From: Marinimicrococcus flavescens
GTDB taxonomy: Bacteria; Pseudomonadota; Alphaproteobacteria; Geminicoccales; Geminicoccaceae
Direction: 5' to 3'
Assembly (NCBI GenBank): GCA_029211145.1
Contig: JARGEQ010000096.1
Span: forward strand, 1-64,000
Length of the DNA stretch: 64,000 bases
In this document: positions 45,430-56,909 of the stretch, in pieces
Numbering within the stretch: the stretch's first letter is position 1
Layout: every line of letters begins with the position of its first letter
Notes under the pieces: generated by a model
Databases searched by the model: none
Seen by the model: the letters and a program-made list of their open reading frames with translations, nothing else
What the model was told of the DNA's origin: nothing
Program-made: the position numbers and the translations under genes

Positions 45430-46092
45430 TCAGTCGACAGGGGCCTTCTCGGTACGTCCGGCAGGCGCATCCTCGGCCCGCGTCTCCGACTTCAGCCGCA
45501 GGCGCGCGGCCCGCGGCGAGCCGGGACGGACCGGAGCCCGCACGGGCTTTTCGGGGGCGCGAGGCATCACCGGCGGGGGGACCTCCTCCTCCGGCTCCTC
45601 GACGGGAGGCGGCGCGCTGCGGGCCGCCTGGGCGGCCGCTGCATCCTGCGCGATGCTGGTGGCGAGGCTGAGGGCGATAGCCCGCAGCTTCTCCGGCGAA
45701 GGCGGCACGGCCTTGGGGGCCTCCTCCTCCTCCTCGTCCTCCTCGACGAACTCGTCCTGCAGCCCGTCGGCATCTGCCAGCGTCAGCTTGAGGCGAGCCA
45801 GCTGCTCGAGGAATTCCTCGCGCTGTGCCGGATAGAGCCGGTCCACCTGACGTTCCTCGATCAGCCGCTCGGCACGCTCAAGCATGGTGCGCGCGTGAAC
45901 GAGCTGACCCGACGCCCGGGTGTTGCCCGCCAGCATCTGCGCAAGGGCCTTGGTGGTCGGCTGCAGCAAGGGCAGCAGCTCCTGGGCCGAGGATGGCACC
46001 CGGCGACCGCCATCGTTTCGATGGCGCCGTCCACCGCCGCCGCCTCCGCCTCCCTTGCCGCGCTTCTTGTTGCTCCGGCGAAAGGGAAACAT
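45430..46092 (-). CDS. Hypothetical low-complexity protein with poly-Gly tract
   Basis: A 220-residue protein starting MFPFRRSNKKRG, followed by an eight-Gly run and RRHRNDGGRR. The middle (about 40-110) is helical: LLPLLQPTTKALAQMLAGNT and HARTMLERAERLIEERQVDR, then an acidic stretch EEDEEEEEAPK. The C-terminus is Pro/Val/Arg-rich. No signal peptide or membrane helix. The helical core suggests a real protein, perhaps binding nucleic acid or partners through its charged ends; the family is not recognised. ATG 46107 (GAGG four bases upstream) is an alternative start adding five residues. Confidence 0.6.
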   Translation of the reverse strand: MFPFRRSNKKRGKGGGGGGGGRRHRNDGGRRVPSSAQELLPLLQPTTKALAQMLAGNTRASGQLVHARTMLERAERLIEERQVDRLYPAQREEFLEQLARLKLTLADADGLQDEFVEEDEEEEEAPKAVPPSPEKLRAIALSLATSIAQDAAAAQAARSAPPPVEEPEEEVPPPVMPRAPEKPVRAPVRPGSPRAARLRLKSETRAEDAPAGRTEKAPVD

Positions 46093-46449
46093 CGTCCGCT
46101 CTTTCATGTACCTCGCATCGCATCGGTACTGGACACGCGACGGCACGCCTCTGGCGCGGGGTCGGTGACACAGCTGGAAGGGACACCACGAGCTGCTCCG
46201 GGTTCGGAGCCTTTTGCCCGATCACGATCTGATCGTCGCCTGAGAGGCCACAACGCGCTGTCGCGCTTGCGACCGACTGTCCGGAATCGCCGCCAACTGC
46301 GGATGGTTGCGGTCAGTTGAGGAGGGGTGGTGCTCCCTATGCCTTCAGCACTAACGCACGAACCGAAAATTTCAAGCAAAAAACAGACATCCTTGTCATG
46401 TCCAAGAGCTGGCGCGAGCAAGGGTTCCACACCGCGATGCAACCGCACG
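46093..46449. other. Intergenic stretch, partly AT-rich
   Basis: 357 bases without a supportable gene. An AT-rich part near 46360-46395 stands out from the GC-rich background and probably carries the promoter of the leftward gene ending at 45430. No RNA gene was recognised. Confidence 0.4.
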
Positions 46450-46704
46450 TCACCGCCCCTGCGGCGCCCGGCCGCGCCGTACCGGCTTCAGGTCGGCGGC
46501 CGGCAGGAGCTGCGTTTGGAGCGTTCGCGCGGCCCCGGCGATTGCCATGACCAGGCGCCGCGCCTCGCCGGGGAGCATGCCGGCCTGCCCGCTCAGCAGC
46601 AGCTCGCAGCAGCCGAGAATGCCGTGCAGCGGGGTGCGGTCTTCCACCAGGACCCGGCTGGAAGCCGGGCCTGGCGGCCGCGCGTGGGGGATCGTGTCGC
46701 TCAC
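46450..46704 (-). CDS. Small protein resembling a histidine-kinase H-box without its His
   Basis: An 84-residue protein. VEDRTPLHGILGCCELLLSG and GEARRLVMAIAGAARTLQTQ resemble helices one and two of a HisKA dimerisation domain (H-E-x-R-T-P-L-N-x-I-x-G), but the phosphoacceptor His position is Val and no ATPase domain follows. It therefore cannot be an active kinase; a phosphotransfer-like or dimerisation partner role is speculative. GTG 46704 has GGAGAGG four to five bases upstream, better than the GTG at 46734. A CtrA-like box lies 52 bases upstream at 46756-46771. Confidence 0.45.
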   Translation of the reverse strand: MSDTIPHARPPGPASSRVLVEDRTPLHGILGCCELLLSGQAGMLPGEARRLVMAIAGAARTLQTQLLPAADLKPVRRGRAPQGR

Positions 46705-46755
46705 CAGCCTCTCCGGCCTGTGCTGCCGTCGCACAGGCAGCCTAGCGCCGAGGCC

Positions 46756-46771
46756 TCAACGCTTCGTTAAC
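46756..46771. promoter_or_regulatory. CtrA-like binding site
   Basis: TCAA-CGCTTCG-TTAAC matches the alphaproteobacterial CtrA consensus TTAA-N7-TTAAC with one mismatch. It is 52 bases upstream of the GTG of the small leftward gene at 46450-46704, a position compatible with promoter control. One site alone is weak evidence. Confidence 0.35.
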
Positions 46772-46804
46772 GCGGGCACGCCAGGATGGGCTGCGACGGG
46801 AGCC

Positions 46805-47554
46805 TCACGCGCGGCTCTCGTCGGAGCCCAGGCGCCGTTCGACGCGGCGCACCAGCCAGGAGACCAGAAGGATGAGGACGAGATATTCGAGCACCAGAAA
46901 GCTGTAGATCTCGAGCGGCCGGTAGACGTTGACCACCAGCTCGTTGGCGCGGCGGGTGAGCTCGGTGAGACCGATGACCGAGGCCAGGGCGCTCATCTTC
47001 AGCATGTAGGCGAACTGGTTGCCGAGCGGCGGCAGGACCCGGCGCAGGGCCTGCGGCAGCACCACATAGCGCATCTTGTCGGTCCACGAGAGGCCCAGTG
47101 CCTCGGCCGCCTCGTGCTGGCCGCGCGCCACCGACTGGATGCCGCCGCGAAAGATCTCGGCCTCGAAGGCGCTGTCGGAGAGGGCCAGCGCCAGCACCGC
47201 GGCGGCGAAGGCATCGAGGGAGATGCCGAGGACCACCGGCAGCCCGTAATAGACCCACAAGAGCATGACCAGCACCGGCACGGCGCGCACGATCTCGACA
47301 TAGCCGCGATTGAGCAGCCGCAGCCAGCGTCGCTCGGAGATGCCTGGCAGGGCCACGAGCAGACCCAGCAGCACCGAGATCAGCATGGCGAGCAGCGAGA
47401 CGCTGACCGTCCAGCCGAGCCCGGACAGCAGGAAACGGAGATTGTCGGTGCCCTGCTGGGTGGTCGGCAGGACCACGTACCAGCCCCAGCTGTAGGTGCT
47501 GCTGCCGCAGGCGGCCAGCAGGAGGCAGAGCGCGAGGATGCGGAGGCTGCGCAT
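46805..47554 (-). CDS. Polar amino acid-type ABC transporter permease
   Basis: A 249-residue inner-membrane permease of the HisMQ/GlnP group. About five helices follow residue 35, and the ATPase-coupling (EAA) loop reads EAAEALGLSWTDKMRYVVLP, with VLPQALRRVLPPLGNQFAYM next to it. Oddly, the N-terminus (LRILALCLLLAAC then GSS) has the form of a lipoprotein signal with a lipobox Cys near residue 16, before the usual permease start. It is six bases downstream of the ATPase gene, so the two form one operon. Only one permease gene is present, so it should form a homodimer. Confidence 0.88.
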   Translation of the reverse strand: MRSLRILALCLLLAACGSSTYSWGWYVVLPTTQQGTDNLRFLLSGLGWTVSVSLLAMLISVLLGLLVALPGISERRWLRLLNRGYVEIVRAVPVLVMLLWVYYGLPVVLGISLDAFAAAVLALALSDSAFEAEIFRGGIQSVARGQHEAAEALGLSWTDKMRYVVLPQALRRVLPPLGNQFAYMLKMSALASVIGLTELTRRANELVVNVYRPLEIYSFLVLEYLVLILLVSWLVRRVERRLGSDESRA

Positions 47555-47560
47555 GGCCGC

Positions 47561-48307
47561 TCAGTGGCCCAGCACGCGGCCGAGGAACAGGCGCGCCCGC
47601 TCGCTTGCCGGCTCGGCGAAGAACTGCGCCGGCGCCGCCGTCTCCTCGACCTGCCCCTGGTCCATGAACACGACCCGGTCGGCGACCCGCTGGGCAAAGC
47701 CCATCTCGTGGGTCACCACCAGCATCGTCATGCCTTCCATCGCCAGCTCGACCATCACGTCCAGCACCTCCTTGATCATTTCCGGATCGAGCGCGGAGGT
47801 CGGCTCGTCGAACAGCATGACCTTGGGCTTCATGCACAGCGCGCGGGCTATCGCCACCCGCTGCTGCTGCCCTCCGGACAGCTGGCGAGGATATTTTCCG
47901 GCCTGCTCGGGAATGTGGACCCGTTCGAGATAGTGCATGGCCGTGGCGCGCGCCTCCGCTGCGGGGAGGCCGCGGGCACGCCGTGGCGCCAGCGTGAGGT
48001 TCTCGAGGACGGTCAGATGGGGAAACAGGTTGAACTGCTGGAAGACCATGCCGACCTCGCGGCGCACCGCGCGGATGGCGCGCGGGTCCTTGCCCAGCTC
48101 CACGCCGTCCACGACGATCCGGCCGCTGTCATGGCGCTCGAGCCGGTTGATGCAGCGGATCAGCGTCGACTTGCCCGAGCCCGAAGGGCCGCAGATCACG
48201 ACCCGCTCGCCGGGCCGTACCGCCAGCGAGACCTCGTCCAGGGCGCGAAAGCCGTCGAAGCTCTTGCTCACCCGCTCGACCAGCACGATGCCCGTCTCGC
48301 CGCTCAC
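47561..48307 (-). CDS. Polar amino acid-type ABC transporter ATP-binding protein
   Basis: A 248-residue ATPase of the HisP/GlnQ type. Walker A is [18 protein letters not shown], the Q-loop is [18 protein letters not shown], the signature is [15 protein letters not shown], Walker B is [14 protein letters not shown] and the H-loop is [12 protein letters not shown] 48307 is chosen for its GGGAGGGAGAA leader; a longer upstream frame is not homologous in character. It precedes the permease gene and is divergent from the binding protein gene at 48475. Confidence 0.93.
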   Translation of the reverse strand: MSGETGIVLVERVSKSFDGFRALDEVSLAVRPGERVVICGPSGSGKSTLIRCINRLERHDSGRIVVDGVELGKDPRAIRAVRREVGMVFQQFNLFPHLTVLENLTLAPRRARGLPAAEARATAMHYLERVHIPEQAGKYPRQLSGGQQQRVAIARALCMKPKVMLFDEPTSALDPEMIKEVLDVMVELAMEGMTMLVVTHEMGFAQRVADRVVFMDQGQVEETAAPAQFFAEPASERARLFLGRVLGH

Positions 48308-48474
48308 GCCGTTCTCCCTCCCCGCACCCACCACCAAAGCTGTAGAGCGTGAAATGGCTGCGGCCAATACCCGCCGGGCGGGGCACGAGGCTTCGGGGGT
48401 GGACGCGGTCGCGCCCCGCGCGCAAGCTGGCCTCGCCGCCGGCCCGCGGCCGGACAACCCGGAGACTTGCCGTC

Positions 48475-49257
48475 ATGCGATTGCTCCCCAGGCTCCTCGG
48501 CCTTCTGGGCCTTCTCGTGCCGCTGGCCGCCGCCGAGGCGCAGCCGGCCTCCAACCTCCAGCGCGTGCTGGAGAGCGGCACGCTGCGCGTCGGCACGACC
48601 GGCGATTTCAAGCCGATGAGCTTCAAGGATCCCGGCAGCGGCGACTATGTGGGCTACGACATCGACGTGGTGAGGCAGCTGGCGGAAGACATGGGGGTCG
48701 CCATCCAGTTCGTCCCGACGGACTGGAAGACCCTGGTCAACGGCATTGTCGCCGACAAGTACGATATCACCACCTCCGCCTCGCTCAACGTCCAGCGCGC
48801 CAAGGTAGCGGGCTTCAGCGAGCCTTATGTCGACTTCGGCACCGTGCCGATGACCCTGCGCGGCAATCTCGAGCAGTTCCAGGGCTGGGACAGCATCGAC
48901 AGGCCCGAGGTGACGGTGGCGGTGACGTTGGGCACGGTCTTCGAGCAGCAGGCCAGGCAGTTCTTCCCGAATGCGAAGATCGTCGCGGTGGAGTCGCCGG
49001 CGCGCGACTTCCAGGAGGTCCTCTCGGGCCGCGCCCTGGTGGCGATCACCAGCAATGTCGAGGCGGCCTCCTTGAAAGAGGCCTATCCCGAGCTCGTCAC
49101 CGTGCCGGTCGACCAGGCGCGGGCGCGGCGGCCCGGCGCCTTCCTGCTGCCCCAGTCCGACCAGGTGTGGATCAACTTCGTGAACCACTGGGTGCGGCTG
49201 AACCACGCCAACGGCGTCCTGGGCGAGCTGCAGAAAAAGTGGCGGATCGCCGACTAG
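48475..49257 (+). CDS. ABC transporter substrate-binding protein, family 3
   Basis: A 260-residue periplasmic protein with signal peptide (LLGLLGLLVPLAAAEAQP) and an SBP_bac_3 domain: SGTLRVGTTGDFKPMSFKDP, GYDIDVVRQLAEDMGVAIQF, and VNGIVADKYDITTSASLNVQ. The acidic pocket (GFSEPYVDFG) and the pattern of Arg/Asp positions are like polar amino acid receptors; cyclohexadienyl dehydratase (PheC) shares the fold but PheC-specific catalytic residues are not obvious. Divergent from its ATPase and permease genes by 167 bases, an arrangement that suggests shared regulation. Confidence 0.88.
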   Translation: MRLLPRLLGLLGLLVPLAAAEAQPASNLQRVLESGTLRVGTTGDFKPMSFKDPGSGDYVGYDIDVVRQLAEDMGVAIQFVPTDWKTLVNGIVADKYDITTSASLNVQRAKVAGFSEPYVDFGTVPMTLRGNLEQFQGWDSIDRPEVTVAVTLGTVFEQQARQFFPNAKIVAVESPARDFQEVLSGRALVAITSNVEAASLKEAYPELVTVPVDQARARRPGAFLLPQSDQVWINFVNHWVRLNHANGVLGELQKKWRIAD

Positions 49258-49294
49258 CACCGCCGCCCCTGCCGCCACGCCCGGGAAAGTTCTC

Positions 49295-49948
49295 ATGAGC
49301 CTCGTCCTCTACGCCCATCCGGTCTCGAACTTCTGCGCCAAGGTCGAGATCGTGCTGCGCCTCAAGAACCTCGCCTACGCGATCCGCCTGCCGCCCGGCG
49401 GCTACGGCTCGCCCGAGTACCGCGCCATCGTCCCGACGGGCACCATCCCGGCGCTGGTCGACGACAAGCTGGTCCTGGCCGAGAGCGAGACCATCAACGA
49501 ATATCTCGAGGAGGCTTACCCGGAGCCGCCGCTGCTGCCGGAGGGTACGGTGGCGCGCGCTCTGGCCCGCCAGCTCGCGCGCTTCCACGACACCCGCCTC
49601 GAGCCGGTGCTGCGCGGGCTCTTCCCGCAGATGGACCCGGCGGTGCGGGACCGGAGCGCGGTGGCGGCGGCTGCCGAGACCTACCGAAAGCGGCTGCACG
49701 AGCTGGCCTTGCTGGCCAAGCCATCACCGTGGCTCGGCGGGCCACGGATCGGCCTCGCCGACGCCGCCTATCCAGCCACGCTGCTGATGGGCGACATGAT
49801 GCTTGCAGCGCTGGGCGAGCGTGCGCCGCTGCCCGACAGCCTCGTGGCGTGGCGCCGCGCCCTCGACGCCCATCCGGCGGCAGCCCCGGTCCTCGAGCGG
49901 AGCCGCGAGGCGCTCGAAGAGTGGCTGCGCCGCAAGAACGCCGCCTGA
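49295..49948 (+). CDS. Glutathione S-transferase family protein
   Basis: A 217-residue thioredoxin-fold protein. The N-terminal domain reads LVLYAHPVSNFCAKVEIVLR (active-site Ser/Cys region), with the cis-Pro motif TGTIPALVDD and the glutathione-binding ESETINEYLEEAYPEPP. A helical C-terminal domain follows. The substrate is unknown; maleylacetoacetate isomerase-like or detoxifying activity are both possible. It lies 37 bases after the binding protein gene and before a strong bidirectional hairpin shared with lon. Confidence 0.87.
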   Translation: MSLVLYAHPVSNFCAKVEIVLRLKNLAYAIRLPPGGYGSPEYRAIVPTGTIPALVDDKLVLAESETINEYLEEAYPEPPLLPEGTVARALARQLARFHDTRLEPVLRGLFPQMDPAVRDRSAVAAAAETYRKRLHELALLAKPSPWLGGPRIGLADAAYPATLLMGDMMLAALGERAPLPDSLVAWRRALDAHPAAAPVLERSREALEEWLRRKNAA

Positions 49949-49973
49949 AGCCCCTGCGGCGGCGCTCAAAGGA

Positions 49974-50007
49974 AAAGGGGCCCACCCGTCGCCGGGCAGG
50001 CCCCTTT
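49974..50007. terminator. Bidirectional terminator between GST gene and lon
   Basis: AAAGGGGCC at 49974-49982 pairs perfectly with GGCCCCTTT at 49999-50007; an inner CCCG/CGGG adds four base pairs. The A and T runs at the stem ends suit termination in both directions, between two convergent genes. Confidence 0.75.
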
Positions 50008-50026
50008 CCGCTTCACGCGCCGCGCC

Positions 50027-52426
<2,400 letters not shown>

Positions 52427-52518
52427 GCTACCTCGCTGCAACCGCCACCGGGACGGCGCCTGTCTGACGAACGAACCTAGAGGTGGTCCCGGCAGCGCCG
52501 CCTTTCAAGGCGCGTTCC

Positions 52519-52547
52519 CGCACGCCGCGGCAGGGCTGCGGCGTGCG
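52519..52547 (-). terminator. Hairpin after clpX
   Basis: A perfect 10-bp stem, CGCACGCCGC at 52519-52528 and GCGGCGTGCG at 52538-52547, with a 9-base loop, starting two bases after the clpX stop. It lies between clpX and lon and may end or attenuate the clpX transcript before lon. Confidence 0.65.
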
Positions 52548-52549
52548 CC

Positions 52550-53812
52550 TCACGAGGCGGCGCCGGCCCCGCCCTTCTGGTCGGCATAGATCATGAGCGG
52601 CTTGGCCCTGTTCTCCGCAACCTCCTTGTTCACCACGATCTCCGAGACCCCGGTCATCGAGGGCAGCTCGAACATGGTGTCGAGCAGGATGCCCTCCATG
52701 ATGGAGCGCAGGCCTCGCGCGCCGGTCTTGCGCTGGATGGCCCGCTCGGCGATGGCCTTGAGGGCGTCCTCGGTGAAGGTGAGGCTCACCCCCTCCATGT
52801 CGAACAGCTTCTGGTACTGCTTGACCAGCGCGTTCTTGGGCTCGCGCAGGATCGTGACCAGAGCGTCGACGTCCAGATCGTGGAGGGTCGCCACCACTGG
52901 CAGGCGGCCGACGAACTCGGGGATGAGGCCGAACTTCAGCAGGTCATCGGGCTCGACCTCGCGCAGGAGGTCACCCGTCTTGCGCTCGTCGGGGGCCGCC
53001 ACCTCGGCGCCGAAGCCCATCGAGCGCTTGCGCGAGCGATCGCCGATGATGCGGTCGAGGCCGGCGAAGGCGCCGCCGCAGATGAACAGGATGTTGGTGG
53101 TGTCGACCTGCAGGAATTCCTGCTGGGGATGCTTGCGGCCGCCCTGCGGCGGCACGCTGGCGACCGTGCCCTCGATGATCTTCAAGAGCGCCTGCTGGAC
53201 GCCCTCGCCCGAGACGTCGCGGGTGATCGAAGGGTTCTCGGCCTTGCGGCTGATCTTGTCGACCTCGTCGATGTAGACGATGCCGCGCTGGGCCCGCTCG
53301 ACATTGTAGTCGGCGGCCTGAAGCAGCTTGAGGATGATGTTCTCGACATCCTCGCCCACATAGCCGGCCTCGGTCAGCGTCGTGGCGTCGGCCATGGTGA
53401 ACGGCACGTCGAGGGTGCGCGCCAGCGTCTGGGCCAGCAGGGTCTTGCCGCAGCCGGTCGGGCCCACCAGCAGGATGTTCGACTTGGCCAGCTCGACCTC
53501 GCCGCCCTTCCCGCCATGCGCCAGGCGCTTGTAATGATTGTGGACCGCCACCGAGAGGACGCGCTTGGCGTGATCCTGGCCGATCACGTAGTCGTCGAGG
53601 ATGGTGTTGATCTCGGCCGGTGTCGGGACGCCCGCGCGGCTCTTGGCGACCGCGCTCTTGTTCTCCTCACGGATGATATCCATGCAGAGCTCGACGCACT
53701 CATCGCAGATGAAGACCGTCGGTCCCGCGATGAGCTTGCGAACCTCGTGCTGGCTCTTTCCGCAAAAGGAACAATAGAGCGTGTTTTTCGAATCGCCGCT
53801 GGCTTTGCTCAT
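52550..53812 (-). CDS. clpX: ClpX, AAA+ unfoldase of ClpXP
   Basis: A 420-residue unfoldase partner of ClpP. An N-terminal C4 zinc-binding domain ([17 protein letters not shown] and ICDECVELC) precedes the AAA+ core: Walker [16 protein letters not shown] near residue 119, the pore-loop [13 protein letters not shown] and Walker [11 protein letters not shown]. The ClpP-docking loop appears as RSMGFGAEV, with Met in place of the usual Ile before GF. In order with clpP and tig in the same direction, as in most bacteria, though 235 bases separate clpP and clpX, enough for a promoter. Confidence 0.97.
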   Translation of the reverse strand: MSKASGDSKNTLYCSFCGKSQHEVRKLIAGPTVFICDECVELCMDIIREENKSAVAKSRAGVPTPAEINTILDDYVIGQDHAKRVLSVAVHNHYKRLAHGGKGGEVELAKSNILLVGPTGCGKTLLAQTLARTLDVPFTMADATTLTEAGYVGEDVENIILKLLQAADYNVERAQRGIVYIDEVDKISRKAENPSITRDVSGEGVQQALLKIIEGTVASVPPQGGRKHPQQEFLQVDTTNILFICGGAFAGLDRIIGDRSRKRSMGFGAEVAAPDERKTGDLLREVEPDDLLKFGLIPEFVGRLPVVATLHDLDVDALVTILREPKNALVKQYQKLFDMEGVSLTFTEDALKAIAERAIQRKTGARGLRSIMEGILLDTMFELPSMTGVSEIVVNKEVAENRAKPLMIYADQKGGAGAAS

Positions 53813-54047
53813 CGATCGCTGATTCCTGCGAGGTCACGGCCATGCATGGTAGCGACCCCCTCCAGACGACACAACCCGGCTGAAGGGGCGCAGGCATGGG
53901 CTCGGGCACGGAACGTCCGGGAACGCCCGCGGTTCTTCGCTACATCGTGTGCCGCGGCGGCCTGTTCCAGAGGCCGGACGACGGCGGCGGCCCGGGCGCG
54001 GCGACCGGCCGCAGGAGCGGCCGTCGCGTCCGGGGCATCGTTCAGGC

Positions 54048-54662
54048 TCAGCCCTGGGGCGGTCGCGGCGCCCGCTTCTCCATCACCTCGTCGACCAGGC
54101 CGAACTCGCGGGCCTGCTCGGCGCTCATGAAGGTGTCGCGCTCCATGCGCGACTCGATCTCGACCAGCGTGCGGCCGGTATGCCGCACGTAGATCTCGTT
54201 GAGGCGCTGCTTCATGCTCAAGATCTCGCGAGCATGGATCTCGATGTCGGTCGCCTGCCCCTGGAACCCGCCCGAGGGCTGATGCGTCATCACCCGTGCA
54301 TGCGGCAGGCAGTAGCGCTTGCCGGCAGCGCCCGCGGCCAGCAGCAGCGAGCCCATCGACGCCGCCTGGCCGATGCAGATGGTCGCCACGTCGGGGCGGA
54401 TGTACTGCATCGTGTCGTAGATCGCGAGCCCGGAGGTCACGATCCCGCCCGGCGAGTTGATGTAGAGGGAGATGTCCTTTTCGGGATTCTCCGACTCCAG
54501 GAACAGGAGCTGGGCGGTCACCAGGCTCGCGATGTGGTCGTCGATCGGCCCCATCACGAAGATGATCCGCTCCTTGAGCATCCGCGAGTAGATGTCGTAG
54601 GCGCGCTCGCCCCTGGCCGTCTGCTCGACCACCATCGGCACGAGTTGGCTAACGATGCTCAT
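54048..54662 (-). CDS. clpP: ClpP, ATP-dependent protease proteolytic subunit
   Basis: A 204-residue serine protease that forms a tetradecamer with ClpX or ClpA. Catalytic Ser102 lies in [16 protein letters not shown], His127 in [13 protein letters not shown], and the Asp follows in the [19 protein letters not shown] region. The N-terminal processing segment is short. Situated between tig (upstream, 42 bases) and clpX, so probably part of a tig-clpP transcript. Confidence 0.97.
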   Translation of the reverse strand: MSIVSQLVPMVVEQTARGERAYDIYSRMLKERIIFVMGPIDDHIASLVTAQLLFLESENPEKDISLYINSPGGIVTSGLAIYDTMQYIRPDVATICIGQAASMGSLLLAAGAAGKRYCLPHARVMTHQPSGGFQGQATDIEIHAREILSMKQRLNEIYVRHTGRTLVEIESRMERDTFMSAEQAREFGLVDEVMEKRAPRPPQG

Positions 54663-54704
54663 GCGCTCTCCTGTTCCTCACGCTGACCGCGATGCGCCGG
54701 CCCG

Positions 54705-56081
54705 TCAGGCCGAGGCTTGCTTGTTCTCGTTGCTCTCGTCGGCGCCGGCCGCCTCGTCCCCGTCCTCGTCGGGATCGCGGAGCAGCTCCTCGACGCTCAC
54801 CTTCTGCTCGTCGACCTTTACCAGCGAGAAGATGTGGTCGACCACCTTGTCCTCGAAGAGCGGCGCACGCAGCTGCTCGATGGCGTCGGTGTTCTTGCGG
54901 AAGAACTCGAACACCTCGCGCTCCTTGCCGGGGAAGCGCATCGCCTCGCGCATCACCGCCTGCTGGAGCTCCTGGTTCTCGACCTTCACGTCGTGGCGGG
55001 TGCCGATGTCGGAGAGCAGCAGGCCCAACCGCACGCGCCGCTCGGCGATCGCGCGGTACTCCTGACGCGTCTCCTCCTCGCTCGAGCCCATCTCCTCGAA
55101 GCTCTGCCCGGTGCGGCCCATCTCGTCCTGGAGCTGCTTCCAGATGGCGTCGAACTCGAGGTCCACCATCCCGGCGGGCACCTCGAAGCCGTAGCCGTCG
55201 GCCAGCTTGTCGAGCAGCTCGCGCTTCATCTTGTTGCGGGTGAAGCCCTGGTACTCGCTCTCGATACGCTCCTTGACGGCATTGCGCACCGCGGCCAGGT
55301 CGTCGAGGCCCAGCTCCTTGGCGAAGGCGTCGTCGATCGCCAGCGGCAGCGGCGCCTTGACCTCCTTCACCGTCACCTCGAACGCCGCGTCCTTGCCGCG
55401 CAGGTTCTCGGGATAGCTCTCGGGGAAGGTCACCTTGACCTCGCGGGTCTCGCCGGCCGAGGCGCCGACGAGCTGGTCCTCGAAGCCCTCGACCATGCTC
55501 TTGGAGCCCAGGGTCAGCTGGAAGCCCTCGCTCGAGCCGCCCTCGAAGGCCTCGCCGTCGATCCGGCCCACGAAGTCGATGACCACCTGGTCGCCGTCCT
55601 GCGCGGGGCGCGGCTCGGCCGGCGCCTCGAAGGTCTGACGCGACTTGGCGATGTTCTGAAGCGCCTCGTCGATGCGCGCGTCGTCGACCTCGGCCACCGG
55701 CTTGCTGAGCTCGATGGCCGAGAGATCGACCTGGGGCAGCTCCGGCAGGAGCTCGACCTTCATGTCGAACTCGAGATCCTTGCCCTCGTCGAACGAGGCG
55801 ATTTCGACCTTGGGGCGCAGGGCCGGGCGCAGATTGTTCTCGCCGATCGCCTTGCGGGTCCCCTCGTCGACCGCCTGCTCGAGGACCTCGCCCATCACCG
55901 AGCGGCCATACTGCTTCTTGAGCAGCGAGATCGGCGCCTTGCCGGGCCTGAAGCCCGGCATCTTGATGGTCTGCGCGAGGCGCTTGAGGCGGCTGTTGAC
56001 CCGGTCCTCCATCTCCCCGGCGGGGACGACGACCTTGTACTCGCGCATCAAGCCTTCGGCCGAGACTTCCGTGACCTGCAT
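54705..56081 (-). CDS. tig: Trigger factor, ribosome-associated chaperone
   Basis: A 458-residue chaperone that binds nascent chains at the exit tunnel. The ribosome-docking motif is seen as GFRPGKAPISLLKKQYG in the N-terminal domain. The central FKBP-type PPIase domain has GDQVVIDFVGRIDGEAFEGG and GFEDQLVGASAGE. The C-terminal helical arms end in an acidic tail, DPDEDGDEAAGADESNENK. ATG 56081 gives the family start MQVTEVSAEG; a longer frame reaches 56135. A tRNA-Leu gene lies just upstream, and clpP-clpX-lon follow. Confidence 0.96.
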   Translation of the reverse strand: MQVTEVSAEGLMREYKVVVPAGEMEDRVNSRLKRLAQTIKMPGFRPGKAPISLLKKQYGRSVMGEVLEQAVDEGTRKAIGENNLRPALRPKVEIASFDEGKDLEFDMKVELLPELPQVDLSAIELSKPVAEVDDARIDEALQNIAKSRQTFEAPAEPRPAQDGDQVVIDFVGRIDGEAFEGGSSEGFQLTLGSKSMVEGFEDQLVGASAGETREVKVTFPESYPENLRGKDAAFEVTVKEVKAPLPLAIDDAFAKELGLDDLAAVRNAVKERIESEYQGFTRNKMKRELLDKLADGYGFEVPAGMVDLEFDAIWKQLQDEMGRTGQSFEEMGSSEEETRQEYRAIAERRVRLGLLLSDIGTRHDVKVENQELQQAVMREAMRFPGKEREVFEFFRKNTDAIEQLRAPLFEDKVVDHIFSLVKVDEQKVSVEELLRDPDEDGDEAAGADESNENKQASA

Positions 56082-56148
56082 TCCTCGCTTCCCGAACTGT
56101 CGCCCGCGGCCCGCGCTGGGCCACCCTGTCCTCACCTGCGGCGGCGGC

Positions 56149-56233
56149 TGGTGCGGGCGGAGAGACTCGAACTCTCACGGCTCGCGCCACAGGAACCTAA
56201 ATCCTGCGTGTCTACCAGTTCCACCACGCCCGC
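56149..56233 (-). tRNA. tRNA-Leu (anticodon UAG)
   Basis: Reading the minus strand: acceptor GCGGGCG pairs with CGCCCGC, discriminator A and an encoded CCA end at 56149. The anticodon stem CAGGA/TCCTG encloses loop TTTAGGT with anticodon TAG, decoding CUA (and by wobble CUN). The T loop is GTTCGAGTC and the long variable arm between anticodon and T stem confirms a class II tRNA (Leu). Length 85 bases including CCA. It lies 68 bases upstream of tig in the same direction. Confidence 0.95.
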
Positions 56234-56345
56234 GCCGTCCGCCGGCCGCACTTTTTGCGCGGCCGCACGTAACCAAGCCCGACGACCGGCACCGTCGAGG
56301 CGGCTCCCTATACCATGTGGCCGGGGGCTGTGAAGCGGGTTTGCG

Positions 56346-56383
56346 AAAAAGGCCGCGGCCGCCTCGCCTCGAGGACGGCCGCG
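56346..56383 (-). terminator. Intrinsic terminator after the DUF892 gene
   Basis: On the minus strand, CGCGGCCG pairs with CGGCCGCG, enclosing an inner CCTCG/CGAGG stem, followed closely by a five-T run. It lies 35 bases past the DUF892 stop. Confidence 0.75.
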
Positions 56384-56417
56384 CGCCGTGCGGTATGCCC
56401 CTGGGGAGAGCCCGGTT

Positions 56418-56909
56418 CTAGCGGGCCGCCGCCTGGTTCACGCCGCCCTGGGCGAGCTTCGTGAGCTTCTGGTCGGCGGCCTTCTCCTCCTCCAGCGTTC
56501 GATGAAGGATCGTGGCCACCTCCTCGTTGCCGATCTGGCGAGCAAGCGCCACGAGCGAGCCGTAGCTGGCGATCTCGTAATGCTCGACCTTCTGGGCCGC
56601 GGTGATCAGGCCGGCATCGCGCACCGCCCCGTCCTCGACCTCCTCGAGGATCTCGCGGCCCTCCTCGACGAGGCCCTGCATCGCCTCGCAGGTCTTGCCG
56701 CGCTTGGCGAGATCGAGCGTGTCGAAGACCTCCTCGAGACGCTCGACATGGCCCCGCGTCTCCTCGAGGTGGCTCTGGAAGGCCTGCCGGAGATCCTCCC
56801 GGCTCGCCGCCTTCGCCATCTTCGGAAGCGCCTTCAAGAGCTGCTTTTCGGCATGGTAGATGTCCCGCAGCTCGTTCACGAACAGGTCCTGCATCGTCGA
56901 GACGGCCAT
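56418..56909 (-). CDS. Ferritin-like DUF892 protein (YciE/YciF-like)
   Basis: A 163-residue four-helix-bundle protein of the DUF892 family, linked to stress responses. Ligand positions appear in [38 protein letters not shown], and [20 protein letters not shown], together giving the Glu/His pattern of a ferritin-like diiron site. GGAGA precedes ATG 56909. Divergent from guaA (203 bases). A strong terminator follows it. Confidence 0.88.
   Translation of the reverse strand: MAVSTMQDLFVNELRDIYHAEKQLLKALPKMAKAASREDLRQAFQSHLEETRGHVERLEEVFDTLDLAKRGKTCEAMQGLVEEGREILEEVEDGAVRDAGLITAAQKVEHYEIASYGSLVALARQIGNEEVATILHRTLEEEKAADQKLTKLAQGGVNQAAAR

Noticed and set aside
56149..56233. tRNA-Leu as an integration site for a mobile island
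   Set aside because: Both sides are core genes (tig, a DUF892 gene, guaA), no integrase is present, and no repeat of the tRNA 3' end was seen nearby.
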